Origin: Lepisosteus oculatus
Taxonomy: Eukaryota; Chordata; Actinopteri; Semionotiformes; Lepisosteidae
NCBI RefSeq assembly: GCF_040954835.1
Contig: NC_090706.1
Location: 32,621,148 to 32,685,147 of the forward strand
Direction of reading: 5' to 3'
Length of the DNA: 64,000 bases
The notes beneath the pieces were generated by a model. The model had not been told where the DNA came from. It ran no database searches and was given only the letters and a program-made list of their open reading frames with translations. This document shows, piece after piece, positions 13,628 through 40,278 of the stretch. How positions within the stretch are numbered: position 1 is the first letter of the stretch; each line of letters opens with the position of its first letter. A program made the translations under genes and the position numbers.

Positions 13628-13793
13628 AGAACACAGGGTCAGCTATTGTACAGCACCCCTGGCACAGTTGGGGTTAAGGGCCTTGCTCAGGGGCCCAACA
13701 GAGTAGGATTCCTCTGCCGGCCACAGGATTTGAACCAGCAACCTCCCAGTTACAGGCACAGATCCTTAACCACAGAGCCACCGCTCCGCCCTT
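13628..13793 (-). repeat. tRNA-derived SINE, antisense
   Basis: Read on the minus strand it starts with 'gggcggagcggtggctctg', has an A-box-like 'gtggctctgtggttaagg' and a B-box-like 'ctggttcaaatcc'. It continues with 'gggcccctgagcaaggccc' and 'ttaaccccaactgtgccag'. This is a widespread fish SINE, well preserved and located in UGDH intron 1. A second copy of the family is at 32375-32520. Confidence 0.8.
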
Positions 13794-15972
13794 ACTGTTT
13801 TCTTACCGTTGTGAAGATTTGCTTAAATACTTAGCAGTATTCAGTATTTTTTCTGGTTACTCTTGAAAAAACATTTCTGCCTTTTTTAAAGCTTTTTTTA
13901 AGCCACTATGCAGTACAATATACAGTACAAATACTGAACTTTATTTTTTATTAAATGATACTAAGCAAATAAAGATGGCAATATGGTTCAGGTCTTAAAG
14001 TTGAAGATTGTTCTGCTACTGTTGTATGCAAGTTGAAACATGTCTACATGCTCAGCGAGTGCTATTAGAATTCCCTCACTACCTCTTAACAGTCTGTGAA
14101 AACACCTGGACTGAACAGAACATCTTAAGGCTTCGGGGGTTTTGATCTATTCAACAACATTAAAAAAACCACAATAATCATTTTCCCCACACCAGCTACA
14201 AATGACTATCAATTATACTTCTCTTTATTTATCAGAATTTTACTTCTGCAAAATCTATTTCTTGTGCATTGTCTGCTGAACATGTAAATACCATGATTTC
14301 AGTATTATTTTATTAAATAAAGCAAAGATGCTATGTCCTTATTACTTTACTAAGAGCATAGTTTAAAAAAATCTGTGATTTTATTTGTTCTTACGCTTGC
14401 AACTAATAATAATACACAACAGTGTATTGTAAATACCCCCCAACAGAGTACAAAGGAGCCTTTGAGTTTGATAGTGCAGCAAGCTACTGTCTTGAAAAAT
14501 TACACTAATAGTTTTGAATATTTTTTTGTGGTTTAGCTGTTGTGTTTCATGGTGCTGGAATAATGATGCAATTGTAGACTTCTTGATTACTTTTTGGCTC
14601 TCTTGGATTGAGCAGGCCTGTGGAATGTGTAGAGTCTGGACCAGTCTGAGTAAGTTAGGAGTCGGATACAGGGTGCCAGTGTTAAACTCCCAGAAAGAAT
14701 GCACAGAGGAGCAGCTCCAGAAATCAAAGCAATATATTTTGGGAGATGTTGGTTATCCCTGGCGAAATAGGGATTACTCTAGTCTGAAGCATTAATTGTA
14801 TTTATATTAATTGTATTTTTTTACTAACAGAGGGAGAAAGGTAGAGAAAAGTAATCTGAAAAGTTTGAAAGGAGGGTTGTGGGTCATGTTTTATGTTTTT
14901 ATTTGAAGCTAGTACACAAAAATCCATTGGATAAAATTAGAAAATGTGCTTGTTTTATAGATACCAGTTCTACACTCCTGACATGTATCCAATTTATACA
15001 GTCTCTGCTGTGGGAAAGAAGCACAAATGATTTGATCTACTTGTTTTTCCTCATTATTTCAAAAATTAATATATGCTGTATATCCATTCTACTAAGTAGT
15101 CAAAATATCCTATTTGCTGTAACTTGCCTAATAAGATGAATGAGAGATGTAGAAGGGAGCTAATTAAAGATAGACTTACTAGGGTTTTGTTACAAAGGTA
15201 TATGAATTGTACAGAATTGATTTCCTTTTAGACTGCAAAATACCTAAGTACACAGAAAATAAGTAAATTGTGTAAAGTAATCTGTGGCCAAATATAGAAT
15301 TTATTTTATGATGGAATATATTCAGACTTAGAATTGATAATAGAATATAAATATTCAGTTTCTTGTTGAGCCAAGATATAGTTTATTATTCATTTTACTG
15401 TATTTACTGTGGCAATAATATGACCACTGTTAATCATATCATTACTTAAAGTTTCTGATATTCTGTTATTTGGGGTTAACTGGGATTTTGTATATGGCTA
15501 AGGTTTTTATTTAAGTTTTATGTTTTCATCTTGGTTGTACCTGTCTTTTGATTTGAATGGTCTAATGTCACACCTCCAAATCATAAACACTACATTGCAT
15601 GGAGTCAAGAAAATAACAGGTAATCTTGGTAGTCTCCCTAATTACTGCTATAGCCCTAAAATCAGAGGAACATTGTGAAACTAATACTTAGGTTAATTTG
15701 AATATTGTCCAGTACATTCCACAACGGGATAAGCAAGTTTCTGGCTGTAATCTGCACTTTTACTGGCTAGTAATAATCAAATCAAAAGATGCACACACTC
15801 ATTAAATAGCTACAGTAAATTACTTGAGATTCAACATGTATGTATAAAGTGTAGTACTATAGTGCCCACAGCCAAGAATCTTTGTGCTTCATAAAAGACT
15901 GTTTGTTCAAAGTTTGAACCTTTCAATCTCACTTGATCCTTACCCTTCCATTTGCCTTTCAGCAAGGGGTGA

Positions 15973-23491
<7,519 letters not shown>

Positions 23492-24268
23492 GTGTTTTGG
23501 TTTCAGGATAGACAGTTGCTACAGTGAGGGTAACTTCATTTTATTTTTACTGAAACCATATTTACAGTATTATATTGCTTTTTTATTTTTATTCTGAATA
23601 TTTAACTTAATTTTATACTGTACTACGCTAGCTTCTATACTGCAATTATCTATTAGATAAAGGTTCTTCTTGAGAAGTTTCCAGTTTTTGTCGTCAAGTA
23701 GGTTTTATTTATCTTCTTTCTCATATGAGGGGGTGTTGTAACTATCCCCATTATTTTTTAAATTCAGTTTAAAACATTCCATGATCTGTATGTATGGTGT
23801 TTGTGTAGGGAGAACTACTTCCAGTTTAACACTGAACTCCTTTTATGTTTCTTCTGCAAGCTAGTGTAATGTTTACTTAAAAATACTGTTATTTCCATGT
23901 AAATAACTGTATTTTATCAGCATTTCCTCTCATGAAGGTACTTCTTAGGTTTAATCAGTGTATTGGGTCACAAAGGATGGAGGAAACTACAAACGTAAGA
24001 TTTGTAATTAAGATTTGGAGCAGTTCTGAACCTGCCCCTTTAAAACTGCTCGCTATATATATCGAGAGGCGTTAAAAGGTGATGAAAGCTATAGTTTCCA
24101 ATACTCATTTATGCACTTCACAATGCCAATCCATACATTTCTGAAAATGTATTGCCTTCACGCTTGTTGAAGCAGGTGAAAGCATGTTTCCATGATAAAA
24201 AAATACCATTTGCAATATTATTACACATATTTTTCAGAAAGCTGTGATGGAACTTGTAGAGAATGTAT

Positions 24269-24274
24269 AATAAA
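24269..24274 (+). terminator. UGDH poly(A) signal
   Basis: AATAAA in A+T-rich DNA 0.78 kb after the UGDH stop codon. It is the first canonical signal in a plausible 3' UTR. Confidence 0.6.
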
Positions 24275-24904
24275 AAGATATATGCTATTTTTACATGTGT
24301 TTTGTAAAGGAATTGTGTTTTTTGAAGGGTTTTTTTTAAGCCATTGCCTAATTTAAAACAATTATAGAGTAATCTGGAAGAAAGACAACCTGTATTTTTT
24401 TTTCAGAAACCACATATTATAATTATAATATTAAGAGATCCACTTGAAAAGTCTATATAACATAATATTTGGTCTTAAAGATGATTTAGATATATAGCTG
24501 AAGCTGTCTAATCGGGAACCGTCTTCAAGTCTATCATTTTAAGGATGGAGTAGGCCATATTTTATGCAAACAGGCTGGGGACATAGATGGAACCTGGTCA
24601 GTGTCCAAACTGCCGTATTGGAAAAGTTAAATATTCATTAGTTATTTTCTGCAGACCTGTCTCAATTCAAATGTTTTAAACTTATTTTGCTGTGTGAGCT
24701 CCTTGGTGCACTGTTGTGGATGAACAACATAATTAAAAATGAAGTCTTATTGCTTTAGCAGTGTACTTTTTCTGGTTAGTATAACTATTATGCAACTACA
24801 CTGAAAGTAGCCGAATATGGGATATTTATGTGTTTTCCCTTTTGCTTTGTTTTTTGAGTCCCCGTTGTACCAAATCACCAGCGTGTTTTGATTGCACTTA
24901 TGAA

Positions 24905-25262
24905 TTATTCATCCATGCATTTTCTGACAGCTTCTTCCAATTCAGGGGTGTAGGGGGAGCCATAGTCTGTCCCTGCAAGCAACAGGTGCAAGGCAGGATA
25001 CACCCTGGACAGGATGCCAGTCCAGGATGCCATCGGAAGGCAGACAGACACAGACACAGACACGTACACACACACCAGGCCAGTCAACCTACCAGTATGT
25101 CTTTGGACTATAACAGGAAACGGGGCACCTGGAAGAAACCCACGTGAACATAGAGAGATCATGTAAACTCCACACAGATAGCACCCCAGGTCTGGAATCG
25201 AACCCAGGGCCCCAGCACTGAAAGGCAGCAATGCTAATTACCGTGTCACTATGCTGCCCATT
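24905..25262 (-). repeat. tRNA-derived SINE with long body, antisense
   Basis: Read on the plus strand it gives the reverse of a familiar fish SINE: 'tccatgcattttctgacag', 'caggatacaccctggacag', an ACAC-rich middle, 'tgtctttggactataac', 'aaacccacgtgaacat', 'catgtaaactccacacag', 'aatcgaacccagggc' (B-box complement) and 'gtgtcactatgctgccc' (A-box complement). It is nearly full length, about 360 bp. Confidence 0.8.
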
Positions 25263-25734
25263 CTATTGAATGCAGAAAATTAATAAATCATGCTAAAAAC
25301 CTCTAAAATGAATCATCTACAATCCTTTCTTGATTTTCTGTGGGCATTTTACTTAAGTGAAATTGGTTAAGTGAAATGTATTACTGTTTTGTTTGCAAAG
25401 TATTTTTCTCTGTAGAAATGTGTAGAATATGTTGGAAACCAAGTGTGCCTGACCAGTGGAAACCAGAGAACATCCCCACAATTGACCTCAATCTACTATA
25501 ATGCCAAACATCATAATCTAGGAGGAACTACAGGACAACTTTCAAACCATTATATTCAGCTTTTACTTTCTGAATAAAGCCCATCAAAATATCTCCAAAC
25601 CTACTTGTTTGATGTATATCCATCCATCACATGGGGGCAGGAGTTTATCCTGGCAAGCAATGGGCAAAATACATACTGTATGTATCTACTTGTTTCCCAT
25701 ACGCATATCACCATTTTTTTTAATTAACATGTTC

Positions 25735-25985
25735 ATACTTTTAAACTATTCACCTGCCCATCCATTGTAAGAAAGCTGCTTAGTCTGGAGTATCTCAAGG
25801 AACCTAATAGTGCAGGACTACATCCTGGATGTTGTGCCAGTCTCCAGCCTAGTGCACAAACAAGCTCACTCACAGACAAGACAGGTAGGGGAAACCAATT
25901 AACTGGTTCAGAATGTCTGTCAGGAAGAAACGTGAGCAACCACTGAAAACCCACATGAACAGAAGGAGAATGTATGGTCTCTCTT
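25735..25985 (-). repeat. Decayed copy of the same SINE family
   Basis: Blocks 'actacatcctggatg', 'tgccagtctccagcc', 'acaagctcactcacagac' and 'gaaaacccacatgaac..gagaatgtatgg' follow the order of the 24905-25262 element but with many differences. A further short scrap of the family may lie at 25618-25680. Confidence 0.5.
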
Positions 25986-26428
25986 GTACTGTAGTTAAAA
26001 GAATATTCTGTTGGAATATGAGCAAATAATATTTTATGTTTATGAACATTAAACTAAATAGACTTTAATAAACTTTGTATTATGTTGTAGAGAGAGTTTA
26101 CTGCCTATCATTAAGATTTACTGCATTTATTTTGTCAGTTTTTTTACACTACAGTACAATTTGTTCTGAACTAATCAGAATTATATGAGTTATAATAACC
26201 AATAAGTAATAATCTATGGCACTAATGGTTTGAACATACGATTAAATAATATATGCAAATTAACAAAAAAATCTGTTCATTCAAGAGACTCAGTGTAGAA
26301 ACATAAGTCACTGCAAAGATTGAGACAAAGATGTCAGTACTTACAGTTTTAATGAATCTGTAAAATCGACAGTAGTAACACCTTTACAAACCGAGAGAGA
26401 TGAGCTGCTCTCTCGTCATGTTTCAGGA

Positions 26429-28454
26429 TTAGGGAAGGAGGTTCCAAGGGAGTGCAGTAAGAAGCACATGCTGCTTGAGTTCTTCCTCAGATGACGAAAA
26501 CTATGTTCTTGGCTGTCCTCTCATCAAGCCTAAAGGATCGTTTTGTATGTCAGAAGAGCAATCTGTGTACTACCATCGACTTTCAGACATAGCAATCTCT
26601 CAAAATGGAGACAGAAATTATTCTTTCAATTTTCATTTGGGGAGGTTTCATATTTTAAAGATATTTTTTAATTTAATGACAAGACGGTTTTGGTCCAGTT
26701 ATCAAATACGAGACTCAAGAAAATACATTCTTAGGTAATGACATCTGCAGAGGGTATTATTTAAATATGTTAAAGAATGTTCAATGTAGCTGACAGCTGA
26801 TCTATGCTTGCCATTAGGGACTTAATGGTAGTAATTATTTTCTTTCCTCATATTCCCTTTGAGTACCTACCATTTACAGATAATTGGCCAACAGCTGCTG
26901 AACGGCAGGTTAACAAACAGCCAAACCCCTAGTCTTTCTGGGTAGTAGTGGGATAGGAGCCAGATCATGCTCTTAATGAGACAGTACTCCAGGCAGTTAA
27001 CTGAGAAGTCTTTCATATAAAAAATGATGCAAAGGGTGTCACAGACTTCCTCATCACACCTCTCTCCTGCCATCTCCTGCAAAAACAAGAAAGTTCATAC
27101 TCCTTAGTTTTGTATATACTTTTTTGTTACAATGTTCTAGTCTGGATTGGGAAAAAAACTTGTTTTTTCTATTGCACACTGGTTAGTGTAACCAGTTGCA
27201 ATTGTACCGTAATAGAAAATGACATGTTAATCTTTACAAAACTGTCAAAAAATGACTCTATTTGTCCTTTGCTTCTAAAAGCAGCTGGAAGCCTCTTAGA
27301 AATCTTCTTTAACAGGGTCAAAATCTAACTTTATTCCAGTACTGTATTCCCATTTTAATGGAAAATGTGTCCCTTTCTCTTCTAAAAACATGCAGCATCT
27401 TGTATAATATAAGTTACATGTTAAGTACATATACTCTTTTCAGAATTTTCTTTAGCCTGCCTTACAATACTCAAATAAACAACCTACCAGCAAGTATACA
27501 ATGAACCTCGTAAGACTGTCCTGGGTCACATCTTAGTTATTACAGAGGCTGACTGCAATGAGTATAATTGGCCTGTGGGAGGCAGTACAATGAGACACTA
27601 ATTTAGTACAGTGTTCTCATAATTAAAAAAAAAAACATATTTTAGGACAGATACAAGTTTTGAAAATATAATTTAAAATTCAATCTAAGTATTCATATTA
27701 CTCATACATGTACTGCTGCCTTTTACATCAATTCTTTGCACCAGATTTAAACCCCACAAATAAATTCCCCTTGCAGTGGAAGTTATTCAACAGTAAAGTG
27801 TGTGCACATCTACTCCTGAATTACCCAGAGCTCGAGTTTGTTCTACAAAGTTACAAATTCTTCCCCATGTGCCACTACAGCTTAGTAGTGCTGTAGCAGG
27901 AAAATGCAATTAACTTCTTGGACATGAGCTTAACTGCCTTCAGGGTTTTAATACGATTACAGAGCTGTCTTGTCCCTAACCATGACAGATGGAATAGTTC
28001 TTGAGCTGTCATGCTACATAAAGCAATATCACACAGCTCAGGTTTTTATAACCAAACCCACTGCCCACTCGCAGTCTGGTGTACACAAGATAATTAACAG
28101 ACTTAATATGCTAAGTCTCTGTACACTTTGGAGATATTAGAGAAATTAGAGAGACTGGGTTCCAACAGTGTTCAGTTGTGTTGTAAAATAGTAAATATTT
28201 TATATACCACAGAAGCTCTGATAAGATTAAATCAAAATGGTGAGGAAGCTACCGGCCTACCTTGGTTGTCTCTGTCTTCCAGTATCAGGGCTTTCCCTGT
28301 GTTCTACAGGGAGATGATTTCTGGACTCTCTGCAGTGATTAATTCCACCCCAAGGTCCTGCCTCCACTGGAGATGCTGGCAGAGCCCCACCAGTGCATCC
28401 TCCAATGTACCAAAGCCTCTTAGACACCGCGAGGCAGCCGAGTCACTGAGGCCC
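26429..28454 (-). pseudogene. SEC14/CRAL-TRIO-like gene relic with introns
   Basis: Four minus-strand exon-like blocks follow the order of a SEC14 lipid-binding domain. 28261-28454: LEDALVGLCQHLQW, then ITAESPEIIS, then TGKALILEDRDN, with donor GTAGG. 27488-27572: PIILIAVSL, then DVTQDSLTRFIVYLL, with donor GTAGGT. 26867-27078 (acceptor preceded by a clear pyrimidine tract): EMAGERCDEEVCDTLCIIFY, then DFSVNCLEYCLIKSMIWL, then HYYPERLGV. 26429-26529: WLDERTAKNIVFV, then SEEELKQHV. The 26867 and 26429 blocks join precisely (TG|G makes Trp, giving KWLDERT). The gene is broken: a stop follows PEIIS at a position where TGKA continues, another follows SLCNN, the second block starts with a small deletion, and the last block shifts frame after VFV. 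Retained introns argue against a processed copy. Live SEC14-like proteins bind and transfer phospholipids. The paralogue it came from is not identified. Confidence 0.75.
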
Positions 28455-28774
28455 CTAAATTCACAAACAAGAGGGTGTTCTTAGCACAGTCTGTCCACAT
28501 GGGACCACTTCTGCATTACAAACGACTGAAGCCTGTCTATAAACACAGCATGTAGTTTTGTACATGTGAAGCACAAAAGGTTATGCTGTACAAAGAATAC
28601 CACATTTTCATCTCATGAAAAAAAGGTAAATACATGAAGGCAAGAGTATTTACACCCATGTTGCAGTGTTACTGTGTCCAACAATGAAGAAAGGAAACTG
28701 ACTCTGGGCGACTGAATGAGGTGATGTAATATTACTCTTATTTTCATGTCTATTATCAAGTCTTCATATGAAAA

Positions 28775-28975
28775 AACAAGTAAAGGTTTATTCCATGCTG
28801 AAAGAGAAGAAAAGAAGCACAACGTTTCGGCGGTGGAGCCTCCTTCGACCCTTCTTTACCTGAAGAAGGCTCCACGGCCGAAACGTTGTGTTTCTTTTCT
28901 TCTCTTTTCAGCATGGAATAAACCTGTTACTTGTTCCTTTGCAGCCTACACATGCTGATGCAGCTCCCTACTTGA
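28775..28975 (+). repeat. Foldback (inverted-repeat) element with hammerhead-like core
   Basis: Two arms of about 75 bp, 28775-28848 and 28861-28935, are near-perfect reverse complements separated by about 12 bp. The arms contain 'tttattccatgctgaaa' and 'cacaacgtttcggc'. The right arm holds CTGAAGA (28860-28866), a short GGC..GCC stem and GAAAC (28880-28884), which resembles a hammerhead ribozyme core. The tail 'ttgcagcctacacatgctg' continues to about 28975. Related copies are at 56391-56517 and 49885-49935. The family name is not certain. Confidence 0.7.
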
Positions 28976-29100
28976 AGGTCTTCATGTAGGTTGTTACAAA
29001 TGTTACTTGCATTTGTTTTTGTTGGTCCAGTCAACAAATTATTTCACATCTCTTTTCTTGTAAAATGGATCGGAGTTGAGAATTAGCCTGGAAGCTTTAC

Positions 29101-29179
29101 CTTTTTCTTCAGCACTGCCCTGTTTTCTGCTGTGTCTACATTGTCTGTGCACATCTTATCTGGGACACTAGCATGTGCC
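29101..29179 (-). pseudogene. Possible upstream exon of the SEC14-like relic
   Basis: On the minus strand a good acceptor (cttctcacag) precedes a 79-bp open segment ending AAAAAG with donor GTAAAG. The in-frame peptide is TDNVDTAENRAVLKKK. Its phase does not fit the next block directly, so another exon or a break would be needed. There is no clear family match. Confidence 0.25.
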
Positions 29180-30339
29180 CTGTGAGAAGACAAATCACCA
29201 ACTGTAATTTTTTTACGTTCTATATTAATATATCAATGTATCTGTTTCTCAGTAAGACTTCGAAGTCTTGCACATGTTGAAATCCTTAAAATTTATACAT
29301 CATGTATTGGTATAGGAAAGACAAATCATGATTAATCCATGCAATCATATGAAGCAGGATTGTATCTTGAGTGGAATGCCTTTCTGTCACATGGAAACAC
29401 ATGAACACAAACAATTTACAGATTCCAATTATCCAGTATGACTCTGGAAGATGAGATAAAATGAGCACTTCGACAATCTGTCATATATACTGGGAGTAGG
29501 GGGCAGATGTACACACTTCACACAGAAAACCTAAATTAAGAAGTGAAAGGGGTCAGCATTAACCTCTGTCACTGTGCTGCTCTCAATTGTGTTTTAGTAA
29601 TCCTGAATAAAAATACCATTAAAGAATGTAAGAATGTGCCATTTTGCCCACATAGCACAATATATTGCCATCTGCTGTTCAGAGTAAATAAAAGCAAGCC
29701 ATTACTAGCAGACTCAATCCCATCTTTTTGCTTCACAGCCAACTAGTTTTAAAGTTTTAATAACTTACTTGAGATATAAAGAGTTCACAGGGCCTATTTT
29801 CATATACTAATCTGTAATACCTGACAGTTCGCGAATACTCTCAGATGAGTCTTACCACAGAAAATGAACAAAAACCGAACCTGATATACTGTTTTCACAT
29901 TAGCATATAAATAAAATGTAATTCCTAACAAGATAAAAAATACATTGAAATCTTAGAAAACAAATCTTAAAATAAAAAGGCTACATATATTGCTTTACAG
30001 TTGTGAATACAAACAACCCAATATATCTACAGCAGAAACATCTGTTAAGTTCGAAAATCACTTGGCTCTGACGATGTCAGTTTAAACCTCAGAACCTTAT
30101 CTATTACATCTTAAGTTCTGAGTAATGATAATGTATAATTTCTCACATGCGTTTCCATGACAACACATATTCATCGCTGTTAAAATCAGATTTTACTTGT
30201 TATATACCCTTCAGGCAGACGGAAAAACAAGTTTTTCTCCGTTAAACAGCCTGTATTATTACTCATAGAGGAAGGTGACACGATAAATGCGTTGCAGTAT
30301 CTTTCTCAACGCAAAGTGCAAATGCACCAAAACACGTGA

Positions 30340-30503
30340 AAAGAAATTCGCCGTGGTTGTTGCTAGCGTCAAATTTTAAACTATGCAGGAGCCGGGCCGG
30401 CGGAAACGCAAAGAGCGCTCTGTCAATGCGGACGTGCTCCCTGCGCGTTTGCGTCAGTGCGCGGACTGCAATACAGTACACGGCACCGGCTTAGGAAGGC
30501 ACC
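30340..30503 (+). promoter_or_regulatory. HARS main promoter region (CpG-rich)
   Basis: A short G+C- and CpG-rich island in A+T-rich surroundings (for example 'gagccgggccggcgg' and 'gcgcgtttgcgtcagtgcg') runs up to the HARS start codon at 30504. No TATA box is seen. This is typical of a housekeeping promoter. The transcription start is not determined. Confidence 0.5.
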
Positions 30504-39131
<8,628 letters not shown>

Positions 39132-39390
39132 AGCTGTCCAATGTCACATACTGCCCACCTTCCACATCTGGATTTTACAGTTTTGTCATCTGGGGAAGCG
39201 GCTGTCACAGACCTTGACCTGTGTAATGCAAAATATGGAAATGTAAAAAAAAACTTGTAGATGTCCTGTATTTATATAATCCAAAGGAAAAAATATTATG
39301 ATCTCATTGCATTCCAGCTATTTGACTTGCCAAACTCACAGCACTGCAAAGGGTAATTTGCTTTTGGAGGCTGCCTAGGTCATTCTCATA

Positions 39391-39396
39391 AATAAA
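39391..39396 (+). terminator. HARS poly(A) signal
   Basis: AATAAA 260 bp after the HARS stop codon. It is the only canonical signal in the compact 3' region. Confidence 0.7.
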
Positions 39397-39954
39397 ATGT
39401 TTGTCCCATTCTGAAGTGTGAAGTATTTTTTTATTGTTGTAGAAATAAATAGGACAAAGTGACATCTAGGACTTAAGTATTTTTATTTTATTGTTACAGT
39501 CTTCTGTCAAATATCTCAATTTTGTAATTAACGGTAAACTGTACTAATTAGGTTTTTGTAAGATAACATGTTAGATAAAAGATGAGTCTTGTTAAAGATC
39601 AATAACTGTGGGAAAGAGCAATCAAATCAAAATCTAATTAAACTGGACTTTGTCTTTAACAGTGAAACTCAAACTATTGAGTATTACTGAAAAGTAAAGT
39701 ACTTCAGTTCTTAAAGTACTGAAGTTAACAGCTTTTAAAAATAAACCCATCAATTTTCCAAAGGGAGAAGCATTCTGTCCTGTCCCACAGGACATATTCT
39801 AAAGCCATGGCATGAAATCCTTCTTGATTTATAATCAACACTTACCCGAGCAATTTGCTTCAAAAAGCTAGGTTTAACATTCCGAAACTATTACTGAGCT
39901 ATAGTTTACGTCATTTGAATTGAAACTTGAAGAGGCTGCTTTGATGAAAAAGTT

Positions 39955-39960
39955 TTTATT
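39955..39960 (-). terminator. DND1 poly(A) signal
   Basis: TTTATT on the plus strand reads AATAAA on the minus strand, 0.32 kb beyond the DND1 stop codon. HARS and DND1 are therefore convergent with about 0.56 kb between their signals. Confidence 0.55.
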
Positions 39961-39996
39961 GCGCCGAACTATGTCACATTATAGAAAAAACATATA

Positions 39997-40191
39997 TTAA
40001 TACTTTGATCTTAATAATGTATACACCATGTATTTGTTTTCACTTTCATTCCTCGTTGTGGATAAGAGTGCTATTGCAAAGATAAAGCTACTTATTCCAA
40101 CAATTAAAACTATCATGCCAACTGAATAGCAATAATTAAAGTAACCAATGAGAACAAAGCCAAATACAGGCTCAATACTGTAATTATGCAT
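39997..40191 (-). CDS. Short open frame with one membrane-like segment in the DND1 3' UTR
   Basis: ATG at 40189-40191 opens 64 codons to a stop at 39997. The peptide has a hydrophobic run (GMIVLIVGISSFIFAIALL) followed by charged STTRNESENKY, like a single-pass membrane protein. It lies between the DND1 stop and its poly(A) signal. I do not recognise it, and chance is possible in A+T-rich DNA. Confidence 0.2.
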   Translation of the reverse strand: MHNYSIEPVFGFVLIGYFNYCYSVGMIVLIVGISSFIFAIALLSTTRNESENKYMVYTLLRSKY

Positions 40192-40278
40192 GTTTTGCTT
40201 TTTCAACAGCAAGATGAACCAAAAACAATTGAGAAAACTAACAAGGAGACGACAAGCATTTTAAAACGTACTCTGGAC

